NCBI RefSeq assembly: GCF_964204865.1
Contig: NC_135261.1
Coordinates: 9,982,001 to 10,046,000, forward strand
Direction: 5' to 3'
Origin: Styela clava
Taxonomy: Eukaryota > Chordata > Ascidiacea > Stolidobranchia > Styelidae
DNA length: 64,000 nt
The stretch's first letter is position 1; each line of letters opens with the position of its first letter. The notes beneath the pieces are model-generated. The model had not been told where the DNA came from. It made no database searches and worked only from the letters and a program-made list of their open reading frames with translations. Positions 1 through 11,297 of the stretch are shown here, piece after piece. Made by a program: the position numbers and the translations under genes.

Positions 1-739
1 CACGTACCTAGTAGCCTTAGCTATTTTCAAGTCATTGTTATACTCCATCATATAACGATAAGTGGATGAAAATTCCCGATTACTTAGAATAGTTTTCAGG
101 GAAATTTATCATTGAATCGAATGAAACTAAAATCACCCAAATTGCTCATGAACATACAATTCCTGATAGGAAGTTGAAAAAATAAAATTTTATAAAATGA
201 ACGAAACAAAATATCTTAGAATGTGATTTAATACGGATTGTTGAAACTCAGAACTCTCTACCATACCCACAGCTATTTGTCCAAGCCTAATGCTTGTACC
301 ACCAGAAAGACTACGGCCTAAACACCCATGCATTGATCTAACAACTCGCGTAAAATGTTTGAGAATTTCTATTTTGTTAAATAAAAATCTATGCCGACTG
401 AAATTGTTTTCACACTCGCTCATATAAGTGTAGATAAAATAAATGAAATAACAAACCAGTAAAAAATATTTCTTAATTTTTTTTCGTGTTCTTCGGTCAC
501 GTATTGTTTTAACTATCCAATATTGAAAAATTCCGTCGAAATCTTTTGGATTTTCATCCTTGAATTATACAGGTAGTTTTTGCTGGCGCTTTTTTGAGTG
601 GTAAATTTTGGTAGGAGGAAGTGCATGGAAAAGTCCCATGACCGCGTTATTTAAAAATCCGAGATATCATGAAATGTTACTATCGAATTGCGGCAAGGAC
701 GGACATCAAGCGAGCAGCAATTTAACTGCAAGTCAGCAG

Positions 740-3700
740 ATGAGATTCTATGTAAAAATCATCGTGTCTTTTCTTTCGTTTAACTTTATGATGTCTGTAC
801 AAGGTAAGTGATACAAGTATAGCATAGTGATTCAACCTTAACAAGAGAAGGTAGGTTATGCTCGAGACAGAGCGATCCCGCCCTAAAGAATATTTAAAGA
901 TAGTTTATACTCGCCATGTATTCATGTGATACATTGGTAATTGGTGGTATATTCCCATTAGTAGTGTTCGCATTTTAGTTGGTTTTTAATGACCAGATTA
1001 GTCGGGATGAATAGTGATCGGGATTGGTTGAAATGCTTTTCAGATAAACATTATAATTCGAAATTCACGTAAACATTTTTAGGACTAAATATTTCGTTTA
1101 TTTTATCTTTTTTCTTCTGTTCCTGGCTAAAAATTTTGTCATTCAAGTATTCCATATTTTTTAATTAGATGAAATTGAATTAATTACTAAGAGTCAATTA
1201 ACTGATTGAGTTTGATTTTTAGTTGGTTCTGGCCCTTGCGTAACCAAGATAAAAAACGGACGATTTATCAGTCAAGGAAATTGCGAGAAAATTGACGAAG
1301 AAGGTAGATATTTATATATAAATAAAATTGAAGCCGAATAAAACTAATACCTAAACACATTGAATAAATTGAATCGATATGATCATATTGCGCAATTAGT
1401 TTTATAAGTCTAATATTTTATTTATCAAACAGTTCTTTGTGAGAAGAAACAAGAGAGCGATTCTGAAATATATGGACACAAAATTCAAAAAGCGTAGTAA
1501 GGTAATGCGATATATCCCACCCGTCACGATGTCATAAAAATATGGAAGACAGCAATCACGATATCATAAAGAGTGTTCCCGTAATCAAAAATGACACATC
1601 AAAATTTAGGAACAAATAAAAGCCTTCTAACGTAATACACAATCTTTAACTACTAAAAAGTTCAAAGCAATTAGTCCATTAGTGGATGTGAAAAGTAATT
1701 TTTTCATAAGGTAACAAGAAGAAGAATAATAACAACAACATAATAACAAAACGACCCGTAGGTCCATTTCGCGTCCAATAATGTAAAAGAGGTAAAATTA
1801 AGAAAGAAATGTAGAAAGTGTAGAAATAAAGTCTTAAAATCATATTGTTATCTTTGTGATCCATGTGTTTTTTATTTTTAGAAATAATTGGCCAGCTAGC
1901 AAAAAAGAAAAGGGTGAGTTGTGAAACTTTTGTACTGCGGTTTAAATGGCGAAAAATATTATGCGATATGCCTATGAAAAAACCTATTAATGAATATTTT
2001 GTTATTTGATAATAATGGCTTCTAAAAACTCTTCTTCAATCAGAACTAATTATCGGAAGAACTTTTAGTGCAAAATAAGTAACTTGATAAAACAATCGGA
2101 ATCGACAACTTGGGTATAAAAATTGCATTCCACTTGCTGTGTATGAAGCGAGTATGTCACTACTCGTCACGATTTCTGCCGTCACGTAATTTTATTACAT
2201 TTTCACGTTTTTATTCTCTATTTGAAAAAAAGTTATTACTTGCTTATGACATCATATGGCCTGCTTCCCATTCAACAAATTTCAGGGTACGCTACTAACT
2301 GGACAGTGATAAAAAAAAATTTCCACTCTCACTCTAGTAAAACATGATCCCCGTTTTAGATTTTAGAAAGAGTAAACATTTTTCATATGTTGTAATATCA
2401 GTTGCAGATGTTTGCATTTTACAGAATCTTGCCCCATATATCACGACAGCAAATGTTTTTGGCCTGTCAAAGCTGGTGAAGGAACAACAAATTTTGTTGC
2501 TGCCGTTTCCATTTGCGCCAAAATCGGACGAAAACTAGCTGATATCCAAAGCAAAGAGCAATATGATTCAATCGTCTCGTACATCAGTAAATGGACTGCA
2601 GAAGACAGAACAGGGGATTTCCGTGTGTGGACTGGAATGAAGTACAATCTGACGGTAAGTGAATGGCAAAAGTTCACATTCCAATAACAACGGGTCTTAA
2701 AATCAGGTTCGCAAGAGACAAATAGTTTTCTGAATTACAACCGAATAGATCTTAAAATGCCATATAGACCGGAGGTTCTTAAACTTTCTAAGCCGCGCCC
2801 CCCTTTAAAAAATCTTACAAACTTTGCGCTCCACCTCCTTTGCTTTGAAAAAATACCAAATACTTTTTTTCTGATGGGCAGAGTGCTATGGGAGTAAGCA
2901 AGTTGGTCTCATAGCGTCATTGCTCAGTTTTTTCCAAGAAAAAAAAAACACATTGGGGTGCACTTTCGCTATTTACTGCCGTATGTGTAAAGCTATACTT
3001 AATATAATTAACCAACACCATACAATCTCGTGCTTCTTGGCTTTCTTACCGTGACGGTTATTTTTACAGTGTTTTGGAGAGTTATCTCTTACAAACTGGT
3101 ACAGATGTTCAAAACTATTATTTTTATTCGAAACAATAAACCGCGTGCCGCTTGTAGGCTACTGATAGCTAATTTTAGCCTAATCAATCGCAGCAGTTGT
3201 CATATTAATTTTCGATCATTTCAACTAAACTGAAGGAGAGGCAAAATGGAAGTTATTTGATGTAAAACTATTTTTTTAACACAACTGAAAACTTATAAAT
3301 AACACGCAAAACCACGAAAACGAAGCAATGTTTGCAACCTTGCTAGAATATCTGTCTGAGCAACCTCACAAATCGTAATTGTTACATCATTGTTGACTTC
3401 GATCCTCGGATCGGATTTACATATTTATCTCGGGGGAGAGAAGAGCCGATAAAACGGCTTAATTATATGGCGAACTAGAACATCTCGTCCGGTTACCAGT
3501 TCATGATTTGAAAGCCATCCACGCAATCTCTTCAGTTAGTTAATCTAGTATCAATCAATGGATAAATAGTTATCTCAAACGTTTGATTATTTTCATTTCA
3601 GATAAACAACCTGACGTTGTCTGATGGTACAAAAGCCACCTGGTTGTCAGATTATCCTACTCCACCAACTAAAACAGAGGGGAAAAGAGTGGCAATTAGG

Positions 3701-3778
3701 ATATCAGAAAAATATCCCATGCACAAAATTATTTACCTGAACGAGAAGTACAAAAACATGGGAGCAATTTGCCTGTAA
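740..3778 (+). CDS. Secreted C-type lectin-like protein, copy 1 (4 exons)
   Basis: The exons are 740-803, 1223-1303, 2425-2654 and 3602-3778. All introns are GT-AG, phases 1, 1 and 0, giving about 183 aa. Residues 1-22 form a hydrophobic signal peptide (MRFYVKII...MMSVQG). A short linker with two Cys follows (GPCVTK, GNCEK). The lectin-like domain opens with SCPIYHDSKCFWPV, continues through VSICAKIGRKLADIQS and VWTGM, and ends GAICL, so the outer Cys pair of the fold is present. The long-loop calcium and sugar motifs (EPN or QPD, and WND) are absent, so ordinary calcium-dependent sugar binding is not expected. The start was chosen because the signal peptide is conserved in copy 2, whereas upstream in-frame sequence is not. 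Its ligand is unknown; immune or tissue recognition is only a family-level guess. Confidence 0.8.
1433..1501 (+). other. Candidate poison or dead exon in lectin copy 1
   Basis: This 69-nt stretch has an AG acceptor just before it and a GTAATG donor after it. Its length keeps phase 1, so it could be included between exons 2 and 3 without shifting frame. It reads open (LCEKKQESDSEIYGHKIQKA) and then meets TAG and TAA in frame. The matching stretch in copy 2 (about 6421-6490) has lost both splice sites. It is either a relic exon or one whose inclusion truncates the protein. Confidence 0.4.
2766..2850 (+). mobile_element. Possible hAT-type terminus fragment in intron 3
   Basis: The sequence beginning GGAGGTTCTTAAACTTTCTA and running into GCCGCGCCCCCC resembles the ends of hAT non-autonomous elements (a GGTTCTCAAAC-type end followed by a GCCGCGCCCCCC block). 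It is absent from lectin copy 2 at the matching place. I did not find the other end or a TSD. Confidence 0.35.
3405..3505 (-). mobile_element. SINE 3' fragment
   Basis: This block shares the order GGATTTACATATTTATC, GGGGGAGAG, GCCGATAA-ACGGCTTA, ATGGCGAAC and CTCGTCCGGTTACCA with the tail half of the SINE at about 48,139-48,479. The tRNA-like promoter half is missing, as expected for a 5'-truncated insertion. It lies in intron 3 of lectin copy 1, and copy 2 lacks it. Confidence 0.6.
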
Positions 3779-4170
3779 AAGTCAATGTCTGAAAAAGTTT
3801 ACCTACAACTAAAAACTGCGTCGTAAACTGGTATAGATTTATCTGTGATTTTCTTCAAACATATATAAGTGTGCACTCAATTTTTGTCATGGCTGTTCAA
3901 AATTATCAATAATTATTATTTCGTTTGGGTTTAGAAATAGAAAAAAAAATATGTATAACTATAAAATTACCTAAGAAATAAATAAAAAAAACAGATCGAA
4001 CAAGCATATCGTTTTGAAAATCAGGATGGAATAGGGTGAGTGCACAGTGAATAGGAAACATAACCAATGCTCGAATATACAGCGCGAGGGTAGCACATTA
4101 GTAGCTGCCTTAGCTGAGCATCGAGTTAGCTGAAAAGCGGTCAAGTGTGATGCAATCAAGCGTTCTCATA

Positions 4171-5000
4171 CATCATAGAAAGTGATTTCGCGAATTAAAA
4201 TAAAGCAGCAAAATCAGAATGAAATATCACGCACAGAGAAAATTAAAAAAGTCATCACAAAAGCCTTCCAGCGACTTATTTCATTTTTAAATTCTGAAAT
4301 TTAAAATCGATTCGTTCATTAGCCCCTCAAAGAAGTAACGATACTTGCTTATATTCGGAATTGTTACATCATAATAGTCTCTACCATTTGCACGCTGCTT
4401 TTCACTTGGTTGGAGGTATGGCTTGACTAAGTTGATGGCTAGAAATATGAATTCGCGTGTGTGGGTTTGCAATGTGTTCGCATTCATTACGTACATCTCT
4501 CGGCAGCAAATGACAATAAAACCAATTTTATTTCGAAGACGGGTGTTTATGGGTGCAAACGGATATACGTGAAAATGCCCGTTGGTGCAAATGCTTGTGG
4601 GTACAAATATTCGTGAGTGCAAATGTCCACGGGTGTAAATACGTAAGATTTGGCATAAAGTATTTTAGTCGTTCACAATACTTTGTCTTGTGTGGCATTA
4701 TAATAATGTGTTGTAAGTGATATTAAAGTAGGAGTTGGGATTTGCGTTATGTAGGAAGTAAATTATTAAATTCATTCGACCGTTACTTCCGCATTTTATT
4801 TACAACATTCGTTCGTGCATTCGTTTCAACCTGCGTCCTCGCTCTCACTACCTTTGTACCGTTAAATCACAATTACCAACCCGTTGGAACTCGCTCAAAG
4901 TTCGCGTTCAGCTCACTATATGAAAAAATAAAATTTTGCATTTTTGCATTCAAAAATTCAAAGTGCATTGCTAACGAGCTATTTTGCGCATATCATGAAG
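4171..5000. other. Spacer between lectin copies
   Basis: No convincing gene was found. About 4,545-4,640 holds a degenerate short repeat around the core GGGTGCAAATG, which recalls the GGGTTCAAATGTACG ends of the Mutator-like MITE found elsewhere in the window. Open frames here match no protein family I recognise. Confidence 0.4.
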
Positions 5001-5660
5001 TTGATACGATAAACTTTTTGTAAATGAACAAAGCAAAATATATCAGAAGGATGATAATACGGATGTCTGAAATAAGAACTTTCTCCCATACGCACAGCGG
5101 TTTTTCTCAACTTAAATGCTTGCACCACCAAAACGATTTGCGGTCTAAACCCATTTGAGCTAACAATTTGAATTATTTACAAATAAATTGACATAATTTC
5201 TATTTTTTTCAAAAAAAAAATATGTCACTTCAGTTCGTTTTTACTGTACTCTATAATATAGGTCAAGGATCGTGCGCACATTACTATGGCTTTTGGAATT
5301 TCATGCAGCAGTCCTTGTAGCAAAGCTCTTGAATTGACTTTTGTAGTAAATAGTGCATATTTGGCTCAAAACTGTTACAAAATAAATGAAAAGCACACTA
5401 GTAGGAAATATTGGAACACTACGACGATATATCTTCGAATGCTTTGATTCACACAAGTAAGGTTTTCTGACGCTTTTTTGAGTGATTCATTTTAGTATGA
5501 GGAAATGCGTGAAAAGTCTGGCTTCCCATGACCCCATTTTTTTTTTCTATGACCGCATTATTCAAACATCACAGGTATTATCAGGCGTTATTATCTTACC
5601 GCATTGTGTTAATTAAAGAAGGACAGCGAGTCAACAGCAATTTAATTACAATTCAGCAAA

Positions 5661-8600
5661 ATGAGATTCTTTGTAATTATCATCATGTCTTTTGTTTCGT
5701 TCAACTTTATAATGTCTGTACAAGGTAAGTAATACAAGTATAGCATAGTGATTCAATTTAATGGTATTATTCGCATTAACAATATGTCACTGGAAACTGT
5801 CAATTCTGGCACTGTACGAAGAGAAGATAGGTTATGCCCGAGACAGAGTGATTCCACCCGAACGAATATTCAAAGATAGTTTATACTCGCCATGTATTCA
5901 TATGATACATTGGTAATTGTTGTTATATTTCCATTAACAAATAAAAAAGTGTTCGCATTTTAGTTGGTTTTTAATGGCCAGATTGGTCGGGATGAATAGT
6001 GGTCGGGATTGGTTGAAATGCTTGTCCTATAAGCATTATATTTCCAAATTCACGTAAACATTTCAAAACTAAATATTTCATCTATTTTCTTCTGTTTCGG
6101 GGTAAAAATTGTTAAGATTTTGTTATTCAAGTATTCCATATTTTCTAATTAGATGAAATTTAATTAATTTTAAGAAGTTAATTAACTGATTGAGTTTGAT
6201 TCTTAGGTGGTTATGGCCCTTGCGTAACTAAGATAAAAAACGGAAAATTTATCAGTCAAGGAAATTGCGAAAAAATCGACGAAGAAGGTAGTTGGTTTTT
6301 TAATATAATTGAAGCCATATATAACTAATGCCTAAAGTCCTAAACATATTGAATAAATTGTATTAATATGTACATATTGTGCATTTAGTTTTATATGTCT
6401 AATGTTTTATTTATCAAAAAAATTATTTGCGAGAATAAAAAACAGAGCGATGCTCAAATATATGGACACGAAATTCGAAACGCCGTAGTATGGGAATGCA
6501 ATCTGTCACACCCGTCACGATATCATAAAAACGTGGAAGACAGCCATCACGGTATCATAAAACGTGTTCCGATAATGAAAAATTATACAGCACATTTTAG
6601 ATCTCACAGAAAATTTAGAAACAAATAAAAGCCTTCTAACGTAAATACACAATCTTCGACCACTAATAATTTCAAAGCAATTGGTCCTTTGGGGAATGAG
6701 AAAAGTGATTTTTTCATAAGGTAACAAGAAGGAGAATAATAACAACAACATACGTTCATTTCGTGTCCAATAATGTAAAAGAGATGAAATTAAGGTATAG
6801 ATCAGGGATGGCGAACCTTTTTTAATGAATGGGTCGAAAATTTAATTTTTATCGCGGAACAGAAGAGAGTGGGTCACAGATATTTAATCGATGTTTGTAT
6901 CTATAAGAAACTTCTGAAACAAATCTTATAAGCTTCTGTTGTTCGTGGTGTAGTTTTGAGCTTTACTTATGCAGGACTTCTATCGTGGACTTTTTAGGGT
7001 ACTCGATTTTATAAAAATTAGAGTAGGAAAACACGCATATGAATTACTAAAAACGTTTAGGATGATATAGCAAATTATTTTACGGTTCCAAGAAGTTTGG
7101 AGGGAATTCCATTCTGATAGTGTTATATTTTTCGATCAGCTTTCAATCACATTAAATCTCTTTTACACAATCTGATTGTTATTTCAGATTTCTAAATTTT
7201 TATTTCAAGTCTGAAAGATTTTGTTTTATCAACGTAGGCGTAGGCGAGAAACTAATAAAATTCAAAGTAGCATCTATTTCTCGTATAACCCATAAAACAG
7301 TCTGCAGATGCACTTCCAAAAGAGACAAGAAGTTTCGAGGAATGAACATTTAATTGCCTTGTTATGTCATAAATGATGTCAGGGCCAATAGCTGAATAAC
7401 GATACACAGCGGTGCAGACATGCGTCCAAAATAAGGTTTCGAAAATTACCATCCCGGACCGGAAATTTACAATTTGCATATGAGCGATCGCATTCCATAA
7501 TTTAAAGCCGTTTTTTTTTCAATTTTTATCACTGATATTTTAGCATTTTTTTTATATTATTCGTGCCTTGGTGGGTCACGGGTCACGAATAAAACGCGGT
7601 GGGTCACTTTGTGATCCGCGGGTCAGTGGTCTCTGGTATAGATAAAAAGTTTAAAATCACATTGTCATCATTGTAATCCAATTGTTCTTTTTTCAAGAAA
7701 TAATTGGCCAACTACGTAGAAATGTGGCAGCGAAAAAAGAAAAGGGTAGGTTGTGAACTATTTTGTACTGCGGTTTAGTGGCGACGTGTATTACGTGGAT
7801 GCCTATAAAAACCAATTAATGGATGTTTTGTATTGAATATTAATTCTCCCTAAAAACTCCTTTCAGATCAAAATTAATTATCAAATGGATTTTTGGTGCA
7901 AAATAAGTCACTTGATAAAACATTCGGAATCGACATGCTGGGCATAAAAATTGCATTCCACTTTCTGTGTATGAAGCGGGCATGTCACTAGTCGTCAAGA
8001 TTTCTGGCAACACGTAATTTTATTATATTCTAACGCTTTTTATCTTCTATTTAAATGAAAGTTATTACTTGCGTATATAACATCATATGGCCCGCTTCCC
8101 ATTCAACAAATTCCAGAATACGCTATCTGTATGAAAAGTGATAAAAAAAATTTCCACTTCCAATCCAGTATATTTTCTAAATATTTCGTGATCACCTTAT
8201 GTGGAAATTTTCCTTATGCTGTAATATCAGTTTGAGATGTTTAAACATATATCATTGCATGTTACAGAATATTGTCCCATCCATCACGACGGCAAGTGTA
8301 TTTGGCCTGTCAAAATTGGTGAAGCAACAACAAATTTTGTTTCTGCAGTTTCCATTTGCGCCAATATCGGACGAAAACTAGCTGATGTCCAAAGTAGAGA
8401 GCAATATGATTTAATCGTTTCGTACATTAATCCATGGCTGTCCGAAGATAAAGATGGAATATTTAGTGTTTGGACTGGAATGGTAAATTTAATCACATTC
8501 CAATACTAACGTGTCTTAAAATCAGGTTCGCTCGCAAAAAATAGTTTTCTAAATCACAGCCTGATAGATCTTGAAATGCCATTGACGTATGTCAAGTATT

Positions 8601-9259
8601 AAAGTACCGTTAAATGATATATAAATGATATTATGGGCCTACACTTACATTCTGTCATTCGTCGTTTCAACACACACACACACTTCATTTTTGCTTGACT
8701 TTACTTATGTATATTTGAGCATCCTATTTATAAACGGTCTATTTTGTATATATTATCTACTGTAGTGTAGAACTGTAGATGATCAGCAACAAACAAAACG
8801 ATCCAATGATTTATTATTGCTCGTGGGAAATGGTCTTTAACAAATTTGACTCTTCATTGAGTGGTTCAAATATATCGCATTTCTCAACAAATATTCTTCG
8901 CATATGAATCAATTACCACATTAAAGAGAACAACGTGCATCAGTTGGGAACACGCTAAATAACCATATACGCCTAATTCACTATTTTTTCTGATTTGAAA
9001 GCCATCCACGAAATCTCTTCAGCTAGTGAAACTAAAATCACTCGTCGGATAATTAATTATCTCAAACCTTTAATTATTTTAATTCCAGATGAACAACCAG
9101 ACGTTATCTGATGGTACTAAGCCCACCTGGTCGAAAGATCCTGTGCCACTGACTGAAACAGTAAAAGTCGCAATTCACATAAGAGAAAAAGAACAACCCA
9201 TGCACAATCTTGTTTACATGGAGGAAGAGAATGTACTATTTGGAGCTATTTGCCAGTGA
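5661..9259 (+). CDS. Secreted C-type lectin-like protein, copy 2 (4 exons)
   Basis: The exons are 5661-5724, 6207-6287, 8268-8482 and 9089-9259, giving about 176 aa with the same intron phases as copy 1. The parts are a signal peptide (MRFFVIII...IMSVQG), a linker with GPCVTK and GNCEK, then the domain start EYCPIHHDGKCIWPV, the core VSICANIGRKLADVQS, VWTGM, and the end GAICQ. The third exon stops at VWTGM, five codons shorter than in copy 1, because a GTAAAT donor is used earlier. The EPN/QPD and WND motifs are absent here too, so binding is probably not canonical. All frames are open. The intron before the CTLD contains a complete hAT insertion. Confidence 0.8.
6803..7635. mobile_element. 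Non-autonomous hAT element with 8-bp TSD
   Basis: The element starts CAGGGATGGCGAACC and ends GTGGTCTCTG, with imperfect inverted ends. It is flanked by perfect copies of GTATAGAT at 6795-6802 and 7636-7643. The matching intron of lectin copy 1 (about 1,795-1,830) runs through without it, so copy 1 is the empty site. The 8-bp TSD and CAGGG-type ends indicate hAT. No transposase could be recognised inside. Confidence 0.85.
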
Positions 9260-9640
9260 ATTTAATGTCTAATTAAATTTATTGAAACTTCAACTAAAAA
9301 CTGTACGAGGAACTTCGCAGATATTGATTTATTTCAATCATTTCATTTTTACCATTGCAGTTCACAATTGTAAATAAATATTATTAATTCTAATTTCTAT
9401 TTGAATTTAAAAAAATATGCATAACTATAAGTATAACTATAAAATTGTTTAACAAATGAAAACCAGATCGAACAAGCATAATCGTATTAAAAATTAGGAT
9501 GCATAGTGAAAAGCAAACACAACCAATGCTCAAATTTATAGACACGGCCGCGGGGGTCGCACATTAGTACCGCTCTAGCTGAGCATCGAGTTAACTGAAA
9601 TGATGGAAGGTCAAGGCTGACGCAATTACGTGTTATCATA

Positions 9641-10223
9641 AATCATGGAAGGTGTACCGTACCAGTTTTCTTCGGATAAACCACCAAGTCGAAACGGTCA
9701 GAAAACACTACTCGAGCGTTCGCCAACGCAGCACAACGACATGCAGGTCACCGCAGATGAATAAAATGAAACAAACCAAAAAAATACGCTGCGGTGAGTT
9801 CGTACTCTTCCGTGTATACCGGCTAGAAATCCGAATTAACCAAGAACATGGATGTAGGGACGACAGTATACCACACAGCTTTTTCTCGTGAAAATCAGGC
9901 TGCTGATCAGCTGCACAAAATCAAAACAATTTAATACTAAGGTTAGGTTTACAACTCTTTTTTTTCTAAAGTAAATAGTCTACCAGTCTTCGCCAGTAGT
10001 GCAATATTGCTTCTAAGTAAAACAGGTAAAACTCTTCTTGACACTGAAGTACTCTTACTGCTGGCTCATCATTCTGAAGTCTTCGATCTAGCACAAACTG
10101 AGCGGTTTGAACTTCAAAAAATAAAGTTCAAAGCTCGCTTTTCAAAATTTATGAGCTTTCAAAATAAATTACGCTATGTAATCAGCTTTTTTGACTTCGA
10201 CGTGATAGAAACATGTTATATAT
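9641..10223. other. Intergenic stretch without recognised gene
   Basis: Two short open frames (9652-9891 and 10007-10231) show no recognisable domain, no splice context and no conservation elsewhere in the window. I see nothing else in this stretch. Confidence 0.5.
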
Positions 10224-10232
10224 GTTGTTAAC

Positions 10233-10435
10233 GGTGACCGTACATTTGAACCCACGTACATTTGAACCCATGTCTATATCCGCGGGTTCAATCAATATGC
10301 GGGTGCTGAAACCCATGGGTTAGGGTTAGTATGGGTTCAACTATCCGTACAACAAAAAAATTTCCATAGGTGCAATAGTATGCAGGTGCAATTGTCATGG
10401 GTTCAAATGTACGTGGGTTCAAATGTAATGGAACC
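10233..10435. mobile_element. Mutator-like MITE with 9-bp TSD
   Basis: This 203-bp element has imperfect 21-bp inverted ends (GGTGACCGTACATTTGAACCC and the complement of GGGTTCAAATGTAATGGAACC). It is flanked by perfect 9-bp copies of GTTGTTAAC at 10224-10232 and 10436-10444. A 9-bp duplication fits the Mutator superfamily. A related copy in reversed orientation lies at 38001-38185. It is too short to encode a transposase. Confidence 0.8.
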
Positions 10436-10597
10436 GTTGTTAACTATTTCTCTGTAACCGTAGCACGGATAGATTTTTTTTACGAAATTTCTTGGTGACG
10501 CCAGTCTCTGGTCACGTAGCAAGCTTCCTAGTCAATGCATCCGACATTGTTAACTGGCTAACTTAAAGTGTTAACTTAAAGTTAGGGAATTCCTCAA

Positions 10598-10972
<375 letters not shown>

Positions 10973-11297
10973 AAAAGAAAGCCGCATCACATTCTTCCCC
11001 CGACTATGGTTTGGATGTCTTGCTCAACGTGAATATAACCCTAAATTGCCTTTGTTCTGATGAAATATGACGTAATAATGTCTGGAATGAATGGCCTATA
11101 TCTGTGTGGGAATTGGGGTGTACTGATTCTGTCGTGGATCGTTTTGTAGTCATTGTCATTAGCAGTATAGCGCTTCTCTGTCACCTTATGTATTGCGGAT
11201 TTTGATATACGAAAAAACTTTTTTGAAATAAACTTTACATGTACAAAGTAGCCTACCGTGAACAACTTGTTTCCGAGAAGAAAACCTCCATTGCAAT

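Larger units (their letters stand above)
150..9640. repeat. Tandem segmental duplication of the lectin unit
   Basis: About 150-4170 and about 5000-9640 are diverged direct copies. Matching landmarks include 200-330 with 5025-5150, the signal-peptide exons (740 and 5661), the CTLD exons (2425 and 8268), the last exons (3602 and 9089) and 3' flanks near 4000-4170 and 9460-9640. The offset grows from about 4.8 to 5.5 kb mainly because copy 2 carries an 833-bp insertion. The copies differ throughout, so the duplication is not recent. Confidence 0.8.

Noticed and set aside
608-739. N-terminal extension of lectin copy 1 upstream of the signal peptide
   Set aside because: Copy 2 is out of frame in the same stretch, and a signal peptide should be at the N-terminus.
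4287-4622. 111-aa minus-strand frame between lectin copies
   Set aside because: Overlaps a degenerate GGGTGCAAATG repeat and has no recognisable domain or splice context.
7252-7479. 75-aa minus-strand frame inside the hAT at 6803-7635
   Set aside because: No transposase motif (no BED finger, no dimerisation signature); too short to support.
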